22,083 nucleotides of DNA from a virus: positions 1 through 22,083 of the IMG/VR virus record IMGVR_UViG_3300030060_002703, one strand, 5' to 3'. The translations under genes and the position numbers were made by a program. Below the pieces are notes generated by a model that had not been told where the DNA came from, made no database searches, and was given only the letters and a program-made list of their open reading frames with translations. Below are positions 15,742 to 21,994 of this stretch, in pieces. Position 1 is the first letter of the stretch. The number at the start of each line of letters is the position of its first letter.

Positions 15742-16740
15742 TTATTCACCTTTTAATGTATCAATTTCTTGTTTTAATTCTTTTATAGCTTCTATTAAGA
15801 CTGCCGTTAGTTTACCATAATCAACCGACTTTGTTTCCATTGCATCTTCTGCCGTTAAAACAACTTGTGGTAAAACTACTTCCATGTCTTGTGCTAAAAC
15901 ACCTATTTGTTCTTTAGCGTCTTCTACATCATTCCTTTTATAGTATACACCTTGCATTTGAGTAACTTTATCCAAAGCATTTGCTATAGGTTCAATATCA
16001 GTTTTTAGTCTTTTGTCAGAAAAAGCTGTAACATCGTTGTTAAATGTAGCGGCTCCAGCGGCAGACATATCAATAGTCAATGCAGTTATCTCACTTGTAG
16101 AGTCTTGTCCTTTTATAATAAAATCTTTGTCATCAACATCTGTTGCTATTACAAAGTCACTTGAAGAGTTTATAAATTTTGCGATTGTAGTGCCACCATC
16201 TTTAAATATAAGGTCAGCACCATCTGCATCAAGAACAATATCTCCAGCAGAATCAAATGTCATATCGCCAGAGTTAGTTTTAACTGTGCTAACATTTACA
16301 GAACCACCAGATAAATCTAAATCAACAAAAGCATCAACAACTGCGGCTCCAGATCCAGCTCCATCCAGATATACACACTTAGCATCTCCAGGACCGATAG
16401 TAATGTTTGCACCTGAACCTTGTGATATAATTATGTTTTGTGAACCACTCGTTGCATTTTCAATAATATGTACTCTTTTTAAAGTATTAGGACCTATTGT
16501 AATAGTACAAGATGAATCTAATGTACCCGTGTATTTTAAAAACAATGCACGACCCGCATCAGAAGAACCATCTGCTATTGTCGTTGTATGTGTGTCTGCA
16601 TTTGTTGTTATGGCTTCTGTGCCAAAACCTAATGCTTCACCAATAAGTTCAAGATTTGTGTTGGTTGAAGTACCCCATGTTCCTGATTCATCACCAGTGG
16701 CTATTTCTTTCAACCTAAGATTATTAACATATGTTGCCAT
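15742..16740 (-). CDS. Tail fibre with C-terminal S74 intramolecular chaperone
   Basis: This 332-residue protein has an N-terminal attachment-like part (residues 1-40: L-K-E-I-A-T-G-D-E-S-G-T-W-G), then a repetitive beta-helix-like shaft (about 41-235) rich in Gly/Thr/Asp. The C-terminal domain (about 241-332) matches the peptidase S74/endosialidase chaperone family: S241-D242-K-R-L-K246-x-D248-I, then Y-Y-K-R, G-V-L-A-Q-D-M, P-Q-V-V and V-D-Y-G-K-L-T-A-V-L-I-E-A-I-K-E-L-K. In this family the domain drives trimer assembly and is released by self-cleavage just before the Ser, here predicted between F240 and S241. It overlaps its upstream gene by TAATG. The S74 assignment is firm; the receptor is unknown. 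Confidence 0.87.
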   Translation of the reverse strand: MATYVNNLRLKEIATGDESGTWGTSTNTNLELIGEALGFGTEAITTNADTHTTTIADGSSDAGRALFLKYTGTLDSSCTITIGPNTLKRVHIIENATSGSQNIIISQGSGANITIGPGDAKCVYLDGAGSGAAVVDAFVDLDLSGGSVNVSTVKTNSGDMTFDSAGDIVLDADGADLIFKDGGTTIAKFINSSSDFVIATDVDDKDFIIKGQDSTSEITALTIDMSAAGAATFNNDVTAFSDKRLKTDIEPIANALDKVTQMQGVYYKRNDVEDAKEQIGVLAQDMEVVLPQVVLTAEDAMETKSVDYGKLTAVLIEAIKELKQEIDTLKGE

Positions 16741-17948
16741 TATGCGACCCTTTCAATCCAATTAGCAAGTTGGTCTGGTTTTATTATACTGTACACTTGT
16801 TCTTCTCCAGTAGCACCAGTACCACTAACTCCTGTTAAAGATAACACAGAAGTGCCAGTTAAGGCAAGTGTCCCTGCCGAAATAGCTAAACCATTTAATG
16901 TGACTGCCACTAAAGAAGTGCCAGTAACAGTTTCACTGCCTAATGCAGTTGTTCCTACATTCCCAGTTGCAGGAGCTCCAGTTGTTGTCACTATTAACAC
17001 AGAGAATGGAGTGTTTGCTGTCCAACCCATCGCGGAATGGTTAGTACAATAATAATATAAGGTCGGTGCTCCATCTGCTACTGTGATTTCTGTGTATGCC
17101 CCAGCTTGTCCTGGTGTTCCGTTTGTTGTCACACCAGTTGTATACTCTGAACCACCACCATGAGTACCATTTGCAGTCGTGCTAAGTCTTAATGGGTGTC
17201 CAGAATTACTAGAATCACTTTGATCAAATCTGTAAGTATTACCTTCATAAAGCTCTAGTGTAACATCCGCAGTAGCAGTTGATCCATTTATTGCAAATTT
17301 GTTTGAAGAACCAACATTATAATAAGGATGATTTGAAGGATTACCACTCACAACAGTAATAGTAAAAGTTATTGTAGAAGAAGATGTCCCTGCAATTAAA
17401 GCTTCAGCAGATACACTTGGTAATGTAAATATACCATTACCCACATGAGTAACTGAGCCAAGGGAACCAGTCATCGCTGATTGTGTAACGGCTACCTTGT
17501 TTTGTGGTACAGTTGCCTCATCACCTAGACCACTAACACCTTGAACACCAGTAACGCTAAAGACACCTGCTCCAGTAACAGTTGGGTTGTTAGATTGACC
17601 AGTTGCCTCAACTCCAGTTTGAGGTAAAACTTGTCCTACATCTGCAAATACACCACCACCCCAAACACCAGAGTCCCAAGCAGAACTACCCCAACCAGAT
17701 AAAAATCCGATTGTTCCAGCTACACCAGTAACACCAAAACTTATTGGAATAATTATGTTTACGGCAGGATTAAAACCTAAAGCAGTTGTAGCAGAAACAC
17801 CAACTGCTTCTGCAACATTAGCTATCTCAACGGCTTCATTACCAAGCGAGGTAGTTCCAGCATTGCCAGTAACACTAAAACTAGTGTCTAGCTGCCCACC
17901 CCACTTGTTATTACCCCAAGTGCCTTGTCCCCAGCCGATGTTAGCCAT
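16740..17948 (-). CDS. Repetitive virion protein with amicyanin-like cupredoxin domain
   Basis: This 402-residue protein begins W-G-Q-G-T-W-G-N-N-K-W-G-G and contains imperfect V-T-G-x-x-G-T-x-x-L-G modules near residues 26-36, 73-82, 132-142 and 328-344. Between about 195 and 320 lies a separate beta domain: K-F-A-I-N-G, then L-E-L-Y-E-G-N-T-Y-R-F-D-Q, then S-G-H251-P-L, and near its end Y-Y-Y-C301-T-N-H304-S-A-M307-G. Those four residues match the His-Cys-His-Met ligand set of type 1 copper cupredoxins, with the C-x2-H-x2-M spacing of amicyanin. Marine phages carry similar domains in fibre-like proteins. The C-terminus (Y-S-I-I-K-P-D-Q, ending N-W-I-E-R-V-A) is also conserved-looking, and its codons carry the next gene's ribosome site. 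Copper binding is inferred. Confidence 0.78.
   Translation of the reverse strand: MANIGWGQGTWGNNKWGGQLDTSFSVTGNAGTTSLGNEAVEIANVAEAVGVSATTALGFNPAVNIIIPISFGVTGVAGTIGFLSGWGSSAWDSGVWGGGVFADVGQVLPQTGVEATGQSNNPTVTGAGVFSVTGVQGVSGLGDEATVPQNKVAVTQSAMTGSLGSVTHVGNGIFTLPSVSAEALIAGTSSSTITFTITVVSGNPSNHPYYNVGSSNKFAINGSTATADVTLELYEGNTYRFDQSDSSNSGHPLRLSTTANGTHGGGSEYTTGVTTNGTPGQAGAYTEITVADGAPTLYYYCTNHSAMGWTANTPFSVLIVTTTGAPATGNVGTTALGSETVTGTSLVAVTLNGLAISAGTLALTGTSVLSLTGVSGTGATGEEQVYSIIKPDQLANWIERVA
16741..16751 (-). promoter_or_regulatory. Ribosome-site module AGGGTCGCA before 16740 ATG
   Basis: The minus strand reads A-G-G-G-T-C-G-C-A-T-A-ATG. It differs from the site at 8801-8811 by one base and, as there, encodes the C-terminal R-V-A of the upstream (cupredoxin) protein before a TAATG overlap. 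Confidence 0.55.
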
Positions 17949-17958
17949 CGTGGATTCC

Positions 17959-18414
17959 TTATGCTATACGGATAATAGCGTTTGAAGCGTCAGCAGTTGG
18001 AAATTGTATTGTAAAAGTTCCAGAGGTAGATGATTTATTAGATGTAAAATCTAAAACAGCAACTGCTTTGTTACTGTCAGAACTATTATAAATCAAAGCT
18101 CCCATTGCAGTAATTGTTGCAGTTGTAAAACTTAAATCAGCAAAATCTGTAAATGCTGTAGTTCCAGAAGTAGTTGGATCAACTCTTGTTAGAGAACCAC
18201 CACCAGTTGCATATGTGCCACTAGATGCAACTTCGCCTGTTGTAGTAAAAGCGGTTGTTGTTGCTCCTAATGTTGCCGTTGTAGATGATTTACCACCACT
18301 ACCCTCTGCATAAAGTGCTAACTTAAAAGTGTCTCCACCTGAGTTTTTAAAATTGTGTACACCTTCTAACAACTCTTTCTTGAAGGAAGTACACATTGCT
18401 TGTGCTATAGCCAT
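17959..18414 (-). CDS. Conserved phage structural protein, 151 aa
   Basis: The start, M-A-I-x-Q-A-M-C-T-S-F-K-x-E-L-L-x-G-V-H-x-F, and a Thr/Ser-rich beta body identify a family abundant in marine phage tail regions. Marks are F-K-L-A-L-Y (residues 30-35), G-T-T-A-F-T-D-F-A-D-L-S-F, G-A-L-I-Y-N-S-S, V-A-V-L-D-F and a closing F-T-I-Q-F-P-T-A-D-A-S-N-A-I-I-R-I-A. It has no known enzymatic role; a head-decoration, tail or fibre component is likely. The ribosome site (A-A-G-G-A-G-A) precedes the ATG at 18414. The short distance to the cupredoxin gene downstream (10 bases) indicates the same transcript. Confidence 0.76.
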   Translation of the reverse strand: MAIAQAMCTSFKKELLEGVHNFKNSGGDTFKLALYAEGSGGKSSTTATLGATTTAFTTTGEVASSGTYATGGGSLTRVDPTTSGTTAFTDFADLSFTTATITAMGALIYNSSDSNKAVAVLDFTSNKSSTSGTFTIQFPTADASNAIIRIA

Positions 18415-18415
18415 A

Positions 18416-18703
18416 TTAGAGTCTCCTTATATATTCAGCCATTTCCTTGTGACCACTTGATCTCAAGGCTTGGATAATAGTACCACGCTCTTCGTTTCTT
18501 GCCAATAGGAGATAATGATATAGAACTTTTTTGAGGTGCTCTCTAAATTGATTTGCTTGTTGTCTTATGTGTGATGGTGCATCATCTGAGATACTAACTA
18601 TTTTATCTACAGCTAAATCTGCTAGTTGTTCGTTTGATAAACCACCTTTATCTGAAGTCATGACATTTACTTTTCCTGCTTGTGATATCCCTACATTAAA
18701 CAT
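18416..18703 (-). CDS. Small conserved phage protein, 95 aa
   Basis: This 95-residue, mainly helical protein has a helix with A-P-S-H-I-R-Q-Q-A-N-Q-F at about residues 42-53 and a conserved-looking end, G-T-I-I-Q-A-L-R-S-S-G-H-K-E-M-A-E-Y-I-R-R-L. This family occurs in marine phage structural clusters, with no assigned function. It follows a 37-base gap containing a purine-rich site (G-G-G-A-G-A-A-A) before ATG. The stop lies one base from the start of the 151-residue gene. A chaperone or minor structural role is possible but not shown. Confidence 0.7.
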   Translation of the reverse strand: MFNVGISQAGKVNVMTSDKGGLSNEQLADLAVDKIVSISDDAPSHIRQQANQFREHLKKVLYHYLLLARNEERGTIIQALRSSGHKEMAEYIRRL

Positions 18704-18740
18704 ATTTAACTTTCTCCCAGTAGTTCTGATTCGCTATAAT

Positions 18741-19358
18741 CTATACTATAAATAACGGGTTTTTAGGAGTAAAAACTATCCACCCTGTCATAATCCATTT
18801 TTCATTTGATATTGGGGGATTTCCCCTATGCGTATGTGTCCAATCAGAGGGAAACAAACACAAACTCCCTTGTTTTGCTGGAACTCTTGCAGATTGATAC
18901 AAGAACTCTGTTTCTCCACCTTCTTCAACATTGTTTAAAAAAACTGACCATGTAAGAAATCTATCTCTAATGAGTCCATCTTCAAAGTGCCATTTATGAA
19001 AGCCACCACTTCTAGAAGTTTTTTGAATTTTAAATCCATCAAAAGAAACATTACATTGATCAAGAAAAAAATCTTTTATAATGGGAAATTTTTGTCCATA
19101 TGCTTTTACCCCCTCTCTTAAAACATACCCTAATTTATTAAAATACAGAGGATAATTATTAAATGAGCCAAAGACTATTTTTCCGTCCCACTGTTTGTCT
19201 TGCCTTTCGGGAGCGTTTACTTCCATGACAAGAATAGGTTCTTGTGATTCTGAGTTATAAACGAATCTTTCTTCCACAATAGGTATAATATTAATAATGT
19301 CTTCACATTCTTCTTTACTGTAAGCATCAGGTACTACCATGATCGTATCAGGTATCAT
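18741..19358 (-). CDS. 2OG/Fe(II) oxygenase, HxE type (fifth in window)
   Basis: This 205-residue protein has G-F-H-K-W-H124-F-E126, then S-V-F-L-N-N, then E-E-G-G-E-T-E-F (145-152), then L-C-L-F-P-S-D-W-T-H-T-H177-R-G, and K187 in E-K-W-I-M-T-G-W. This matches PF13640-like oxygenases where the second iron ligand is Glu and the co-substrate binder is Lys. The triad is H124, E126 and H177 (H175 is an alternative distal ligand). The N-terminal 100 residues are helical, with an E-E-C-E-D-I-I start. It overlaps the MAF/DUF115-like gene by four bases. Its ribosome site (G-A-G-G-A-G-A-A-A) is encoded within the last codons of that gene, which suggests tight co-expression and a shared task. The substrate is unknown. 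Confidence 0.85.
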   Translation of the reverse strand: MIPDTIMVVPDAYSKEECEDIINIIPIVEERFVYNSESQEPILVMEVNAPERQDKQWDGKIVFGSFNNYPLYFNKLGYVLREGVKAYGQKFPIIKDFFLDQCNVSFDGFKIQKTSRSGGFHKWHFEDGLIRDRFLTWSVFLNNVEEGGETEFLYQSARVPAKQGSLCLFPSDWTHTHRGNPPISNEKWIMTGWIVFTPKNPLFIV

Positions 19359-20071
19359 TCAGTTTTCTCCTCATAAGTTACTCCTGGAATATCTTCACGA
19401 CCTATGATGTTGGGTTTATTGTCTATAGGGTTAGGGGGTTCTAATTTTGACTTTTTTGTTATCAACATACTACCTTGTGTTGTTGTAGAAATAAGTGGAT
19501 CCTCAAGTCTATGGTAACCATACAGTTTCTGGTCATCTGGTACATTAGTATCTAACAAAGATGAATTGTGTGCTATATGTACCTTTATGTTTTTTGTTGT
19601 AGCTATCGCTAACCAAAACTCACAACAAGCTCTACCAGCTTCTGCAAAATTAACTGCTTTGTGCGTAAAATCAATTCCATATAAATGTATCTCTGAAACT
19701 TCTTGTGCAATAGCATATGCAAAAGCATACGCCACAGTGTTATTCAAATAAGCATATTTTGTTTTTTGCAGTGTTTCTTGTAATGGATATTCAACAACAT
19801 CTGGACATCTCTCATCTAAGCAACAAGAAAAAACAGGAATACCAAGTTTAGTTTTTAATCTTTCTGCCATTGCATTTGTTTGTTTGCCTGCATTTGGTGT
19901 GTCAAGAAATCTTGATGGGGGATCCATCATAAAACATTTATCATGATAAATAACAGAAGACATGGAGTTAATTGCCCAAACTTCATCAAATTTTTCACTT
20001 CTAATTTTAGCTAATATATATTCGTTGAAACTATTGCCTAGACCAACAATAGCAATACTTTTATTTTTCAT
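19355..20071 (-). CDS. MAF/DUF115 (MptE)-like Rossmann protein, 238 aa
   Basis: Residues 5-14 (S-I-A-I-V-G-L-G-N-S) form a nucleotide-binding-like Rossmann opening. D-E-V-W-A-I-N-S (29-36) follows, then M-M-D-P-P (48-52). A later block (N-N-T-V-A-Y-A-F-A-Y-A-I-A-Q, then E-I-H-L-Y-G-I-D-F, about 109-135) resembles the core of the MAF_flag10/DUF115 and MptE-like families, some of which are sugar-transfer related. Cysteines cluster at about 83-84, 89 and 149-150. The C-terminal 55 residues are polar and Pro-rich. It is the first gene after a possible promoter and lacks an obvious ribosome site, fitting a leaderless start. It overlaps the oxygenase downstream. The family call is tentative and the reaction unknown. 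Confidence 0.55.
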   Translation of the reverse strand: MKNKSIAIVGLGNSFNEYILAKIRSEKFDEVWAINSMSSVIYHDKCFMMDPPSRFLDTPNAGKQTNAMAERLKTKLGIPVFSCCLDERCPDVVEYPLQETLQKTKYAYLNNTVAYAFAYAIAQEVSEIHLYGIDFTHKAVNFAEAGRACCEFWLAIATTKNIKVHIAHNSSLLDTNVPDDQKLYGYHRLEDPLISTTTQGSMLITKKSKLEPPNPIDNKPNIIGREDIPGVTYEEKTE

Positions 20072-20078
20072 AATAGAT

Positions 20079-20106
20079 AATATAAAGTCTAGCTTATAAA
20101 AGTCAA
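20079..20106 (-). promoter_or_regulatory. Possible sigma70-type promoter in 36-base gap
   Basis: Reading the minus strand, TTGACT (20106-20101) is followed after 16 bases by TATATT (20084-20079). Each differs from consensus at one position. The predicted start of transcription would lie at or next to the ATG at 20071, so the mRNA for the MAF-like gene could be leaderless; no ribosome site is seen. The element also holds an imperfect GACTTTTATA / GACTTTATAT direct repeat. The sequence is AT-rich, so chance is possible, but this is one of only three gaps of this size. Confidence 0.42.
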
Positions 20107-20107
20107 T

Positions 20108-20743
20108 TTATTTACTAGGTAGTCCTTTTCTGTAAGAATCAATATTTTCTTGTCCCTCGGCATAACCTTTTAACCTTTGAATAGCCTCGACAAACCTAGA
20201 AGAATACAATTGAATCAAGTCGTTTTCACCTTTCATAAAAGTGTAGGCTTCTACAAGACAAGCATATAAAAGTGCATCTGGTGCATTTGTACTAATCCAT
20301 GTGGTTCCAGAATCATCTGTAGTCAATGATGCTGGTCTATAATAATAATGTAATTCAACAGAATAATTTGAATCAGGCGTTGGAGCCACTATGTAATTAT
20401 CAACATCAAACGAAGCATAATATATAGGAGAACCAGTTGTTACTGGATTAGCTGTATATTCTTGAATAAAGTTTACATCTTTTTGTAAAAGAAAAACATT
20501 TGAACTATCTTTTACAAAAGATAAAGAATACGTTGCTAGATAATCAGACGGTTTTTGTAGAAACTTATTACCACTTGTCATAGTTCCAGTAGCATTTTTT
20601 CTAAAATAATCTAAATCAACAAGTTTAAAGATTCTTTCTTCTGCATTTTTTATAAAAAAATCTAACTCATTTACAAAAGTTGTTTCATCATTTTCTGTCC
20701 AATCTTGTATTGATTGTTTTAATGTTGTTAATGTAAAACTCAT
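20108..20743 (-). CDS. Head-tail adaptor-like protein, 211 aa
   Basis: This 211-residue protein begins with a helical D-W-T-x-N-D-E-T-x-F motif, then F-I-K-N-A-E-E-R-I (residues 30-38), then L-D-Y-F-R-K, and has the P-S-D-Y-L-A-T pattern and a Y-Y-Y-R-P-A strand (133-138). A helix with P-D-A-L-L-Y-A-C-L-V-E-A-Y-x-F-M-K-G-E follows (about 154-172). This arrangement matches adaptor proteins of short-tailed phages (SU10-adaptor type), which sit between portal and tail. It overlaps the 105-residue gene upstream by ATGA. It is similar in plan to the 222-residue protein upstream, but not obviously a duplicate. Adaptor function is inferred from family features. Confidence 0.72.
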   Translation of the reverse strand: MSFTLTTLKQSIQDWTENDETTFVNELDFFIKNAEERIFKLVDLDYFRKNATGTMTSGNKFLQKPSDYLATYSLSFVKDSSNVFLLQKDVNFIQEYTANPVTTGSPIYYASFDVDNYIVAPTPDSNYSVELHYYYRPASLTTDDSGTTWISTNAPDALLYACLVEAYTFMKGENDLIQLYSSRFVEAIQRLKGYAEGQENIDSYRKGLPSK

Positions 20744-21057
20744 GTTGTACTCACTGTCACCTCTCCAAGACTGGTTGTAGCCTCAAAGCTTGTTAATTTT
20801 TTACCTATTATACCATCTCCTGCGTTTGTGTATACCACGAATGCAGTCAAATCAGTGTCTTGATTTGGTCTTGGTTCATACAAAGCTGTTGGGTCTGGGC
20901 CTGGATAATTAGGTTCTAGTTGTGGGTGTTTAGGTTCGTACTCATCTGGACCTACTTTTAAACCATTCCATTCTTTTATCATTTCACGCAAACGATATCG
21001 AAATCCAGATCTGTCTGAATATCCATAAGCTCTTCTGCCACTTGCATATCTAGCCAT
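20740..21057 (-). CDS. Small conserved phage protein, 105 aa (RYASG type)
   Basis: The protein opens M-A-R-Y-A-S-G-R-R-A-Y-G-Y-S-D-R-S-G-F, continues L-R-E-M-I-K-E-W-N-G-L-x-V-G-P-D-E-Y-E-P-K-H-P-Q-L-E-P and ends with a short beta-like domain (about 80-105). This N-terminal signature belongs to a small family seen between connector genes of marine phages. The Arg-rich front could contact nucleic acid or the portal (inference). The ribosome site (G-A-G-G-T, 8 bases before ATG) is provided by the final codons of the upstream adaptor-like gene, and the stop overlaps the next start. Function unknown. Confidence 0.72.
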   Translation of the reverse strand: MARYASGRRAYGYSDRSGFRYRLREMIKEWNGLKVGPDEYEPKHPQLEPNYPGPDPTALYEPRPNQDTDLTAFVVYTNAGDGIIGKKLTSFEATTSLGEVTVSTT

Positions 21058-21058
21058 T

Positions 21059-21727
21059 TTAATACCTCAAGTAAGAAATATTAGGTGTCAATTTTAATGG
21101 TGTACTATTTGCATCTTCTGACATGGCTCTTTGAAACTCTTCTTCATATATACTTTTCAAAATTTGTATTCTGTCTGGTGCTCTTTTTACAGCTATATAG
21201 TATGCAAGTCCAGCCGCCATGCATGGTAAAAACCTAAAAGGTGCATCAGTTGTATTAACTAAACTATCTGCATCTTCGATTCTTCTTACATAATAATACA
21301 CTAAAGTATACGAGGTATCTGGAGTAGACCACAATGTAATTGTAGGAGTTACTTGTCTATCAAAAAAATATTGACTTGGTTGTCCACTATTAGCCTTGTT
21401 TGGTATTCTTAAATATTCACCACGACTCATTTGTGTAAGAGTAAAATCTACATTATTACTATTTCTTAAAACAACTTCTAATAAGTCTACAACAGTAGCG
21501 TCTAAAAGAGTATAAGAAGCAGTTCCAGAAGTTATAGATAAAGTTTCTTGTTTAACTGTCCAAAGATTTAACCCTCTATTTGCCCAATCTGCAAACATAA
21601 GATTCAAAGAACGTCTTGCAGTTCTGGCATCGTAACCAGTTCTCATCTCTAAACCACACCTTTCGTATGCCTCTTCGATAAGTTCTGCTACATCTAAATT
21701 AAAATCTCTTGAACTTGAAGTTGCCAT
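21059..21727 (-). CDS. Head-tail connector/adaptor-like protein, 222 aa
   Basis: This 222-residue protein starts with a helical region with E-E-A-Y-E-R-C-G (residues 17-24), R-R-S-L-N-L-M-F-A-D-W-A-N-R-G-L-N-L-W (43-61) and a strand domain (T-L-S-I-T-S-G-T-A-S-Y). A second beta block (P-T-I-T-L-W-S-T-P, then Y-Y-Y-V-R-R-I) and C-terminal helices with P-F-R-F-L-P-C-M-A-A-G-L-A-Y-Y-I-A follow. Such proteins are found next to portal genes and resemble tail adaptor components (P22 gp4 or T7 gp11-like plan). The adjacent connector genes support this. The start follows the TAA of the Lys-rich gene immediately. Structural role likely; precise position unknown. Confidence 0.74.
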   Translation of the reverse strand: MATSSSRDFNLDVAELIEEAYERCGLEMRTGYDARTARRSLNLMFADWANRGLNLWTVKQETLSITSGTASYTLLDATVVDLLEVVLRNSNNVDFTLTQMSRGEYLRIPNKANSGQPSQYFFDRQVTPTITLWSTPDTSYTLVYYYVRRIEDADSLVNTTDAPFRFLPCMAAGLAYYIAVKRAPDRIQILKSIYEEEFQRAMSEDANSTPLKLTPNISYLRY

Positions 21728-21994
21728 TTATTTCTTCTTTTTTGTCTTTTTCTTTTTAGCTAAATAAGCTTTTAAACCAGGATTTAATTTATTCATTTTA
21801 CCTTTTTTAGCCATAACAGGCTTTTTCATCGTGCCACCCATCATTTTTTTAACACTAGGAGGACTTAAACTCTGTAATTGTACTATTTTGTCCTCTAGTT
21901 TTGAAATTTTTCTAGTTAAAATATTCTCATTTTTCATTTTATCAGCTATTTGTTTTCTAAGACCAGCCATGGTTTGTTTTGTTGTATCTGGCAT
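21728..21994 (-). CDS. Small Lys-rich protein with coiled coil, 88 aa
   Basis: This 88-residue protein has a charged coiled-coil-like stretch (residues 13-43, with K-I-S-K-L-E-D-K-I-V-Q-L-Q), then a Pro/Met/Lys-rich linker. It ends in a highly basic tail with K-M-N-K-L-N-P-G-L-K-A-Y-L-A followed by 9 Lys and one Thr in the last 10 residues. The N-P-G-L-x-A-Y-L-A-K motif is familiar from short basic proteins of marine phages. The coil and tail suggest a DNA-binding or packaging-associated protein (inference). The start overlaps the stop of the upstream partial gene (TAATG). No enzyme motif is present. Confidence 0.66.
   Translation of the reverse strand: MPDTTKQTMAGLRKQIADKMKNENILTRKISKLEDKIVQLQSLSPPSVKKMMGGTMKKPVMAKKGKMNKLNPGLKAYLAKKKKTKKKK

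Noticed and set aside
16013-16765. 250-codon open frame on the plus strand
   Set aside because: It is antisense to the S74 fibre gene, which has clear family motifs. Its composition mirrors the codons of that gene, and it has no ribosome site or recognisable domain.
18735-18740. Perfect TATAAT on the plus strand
   Set aside because: No matching -35 box at a suitable distance and no plus-strand gene downstream; expected by chance in AT-rich DNA.
18741-18790. Possible terminator after the fifth oxygenase
   Set aside because: The GGGTTTTTAGG stretch is coding, and no stable stem followed by a T-run could be drawn on the minus strand.
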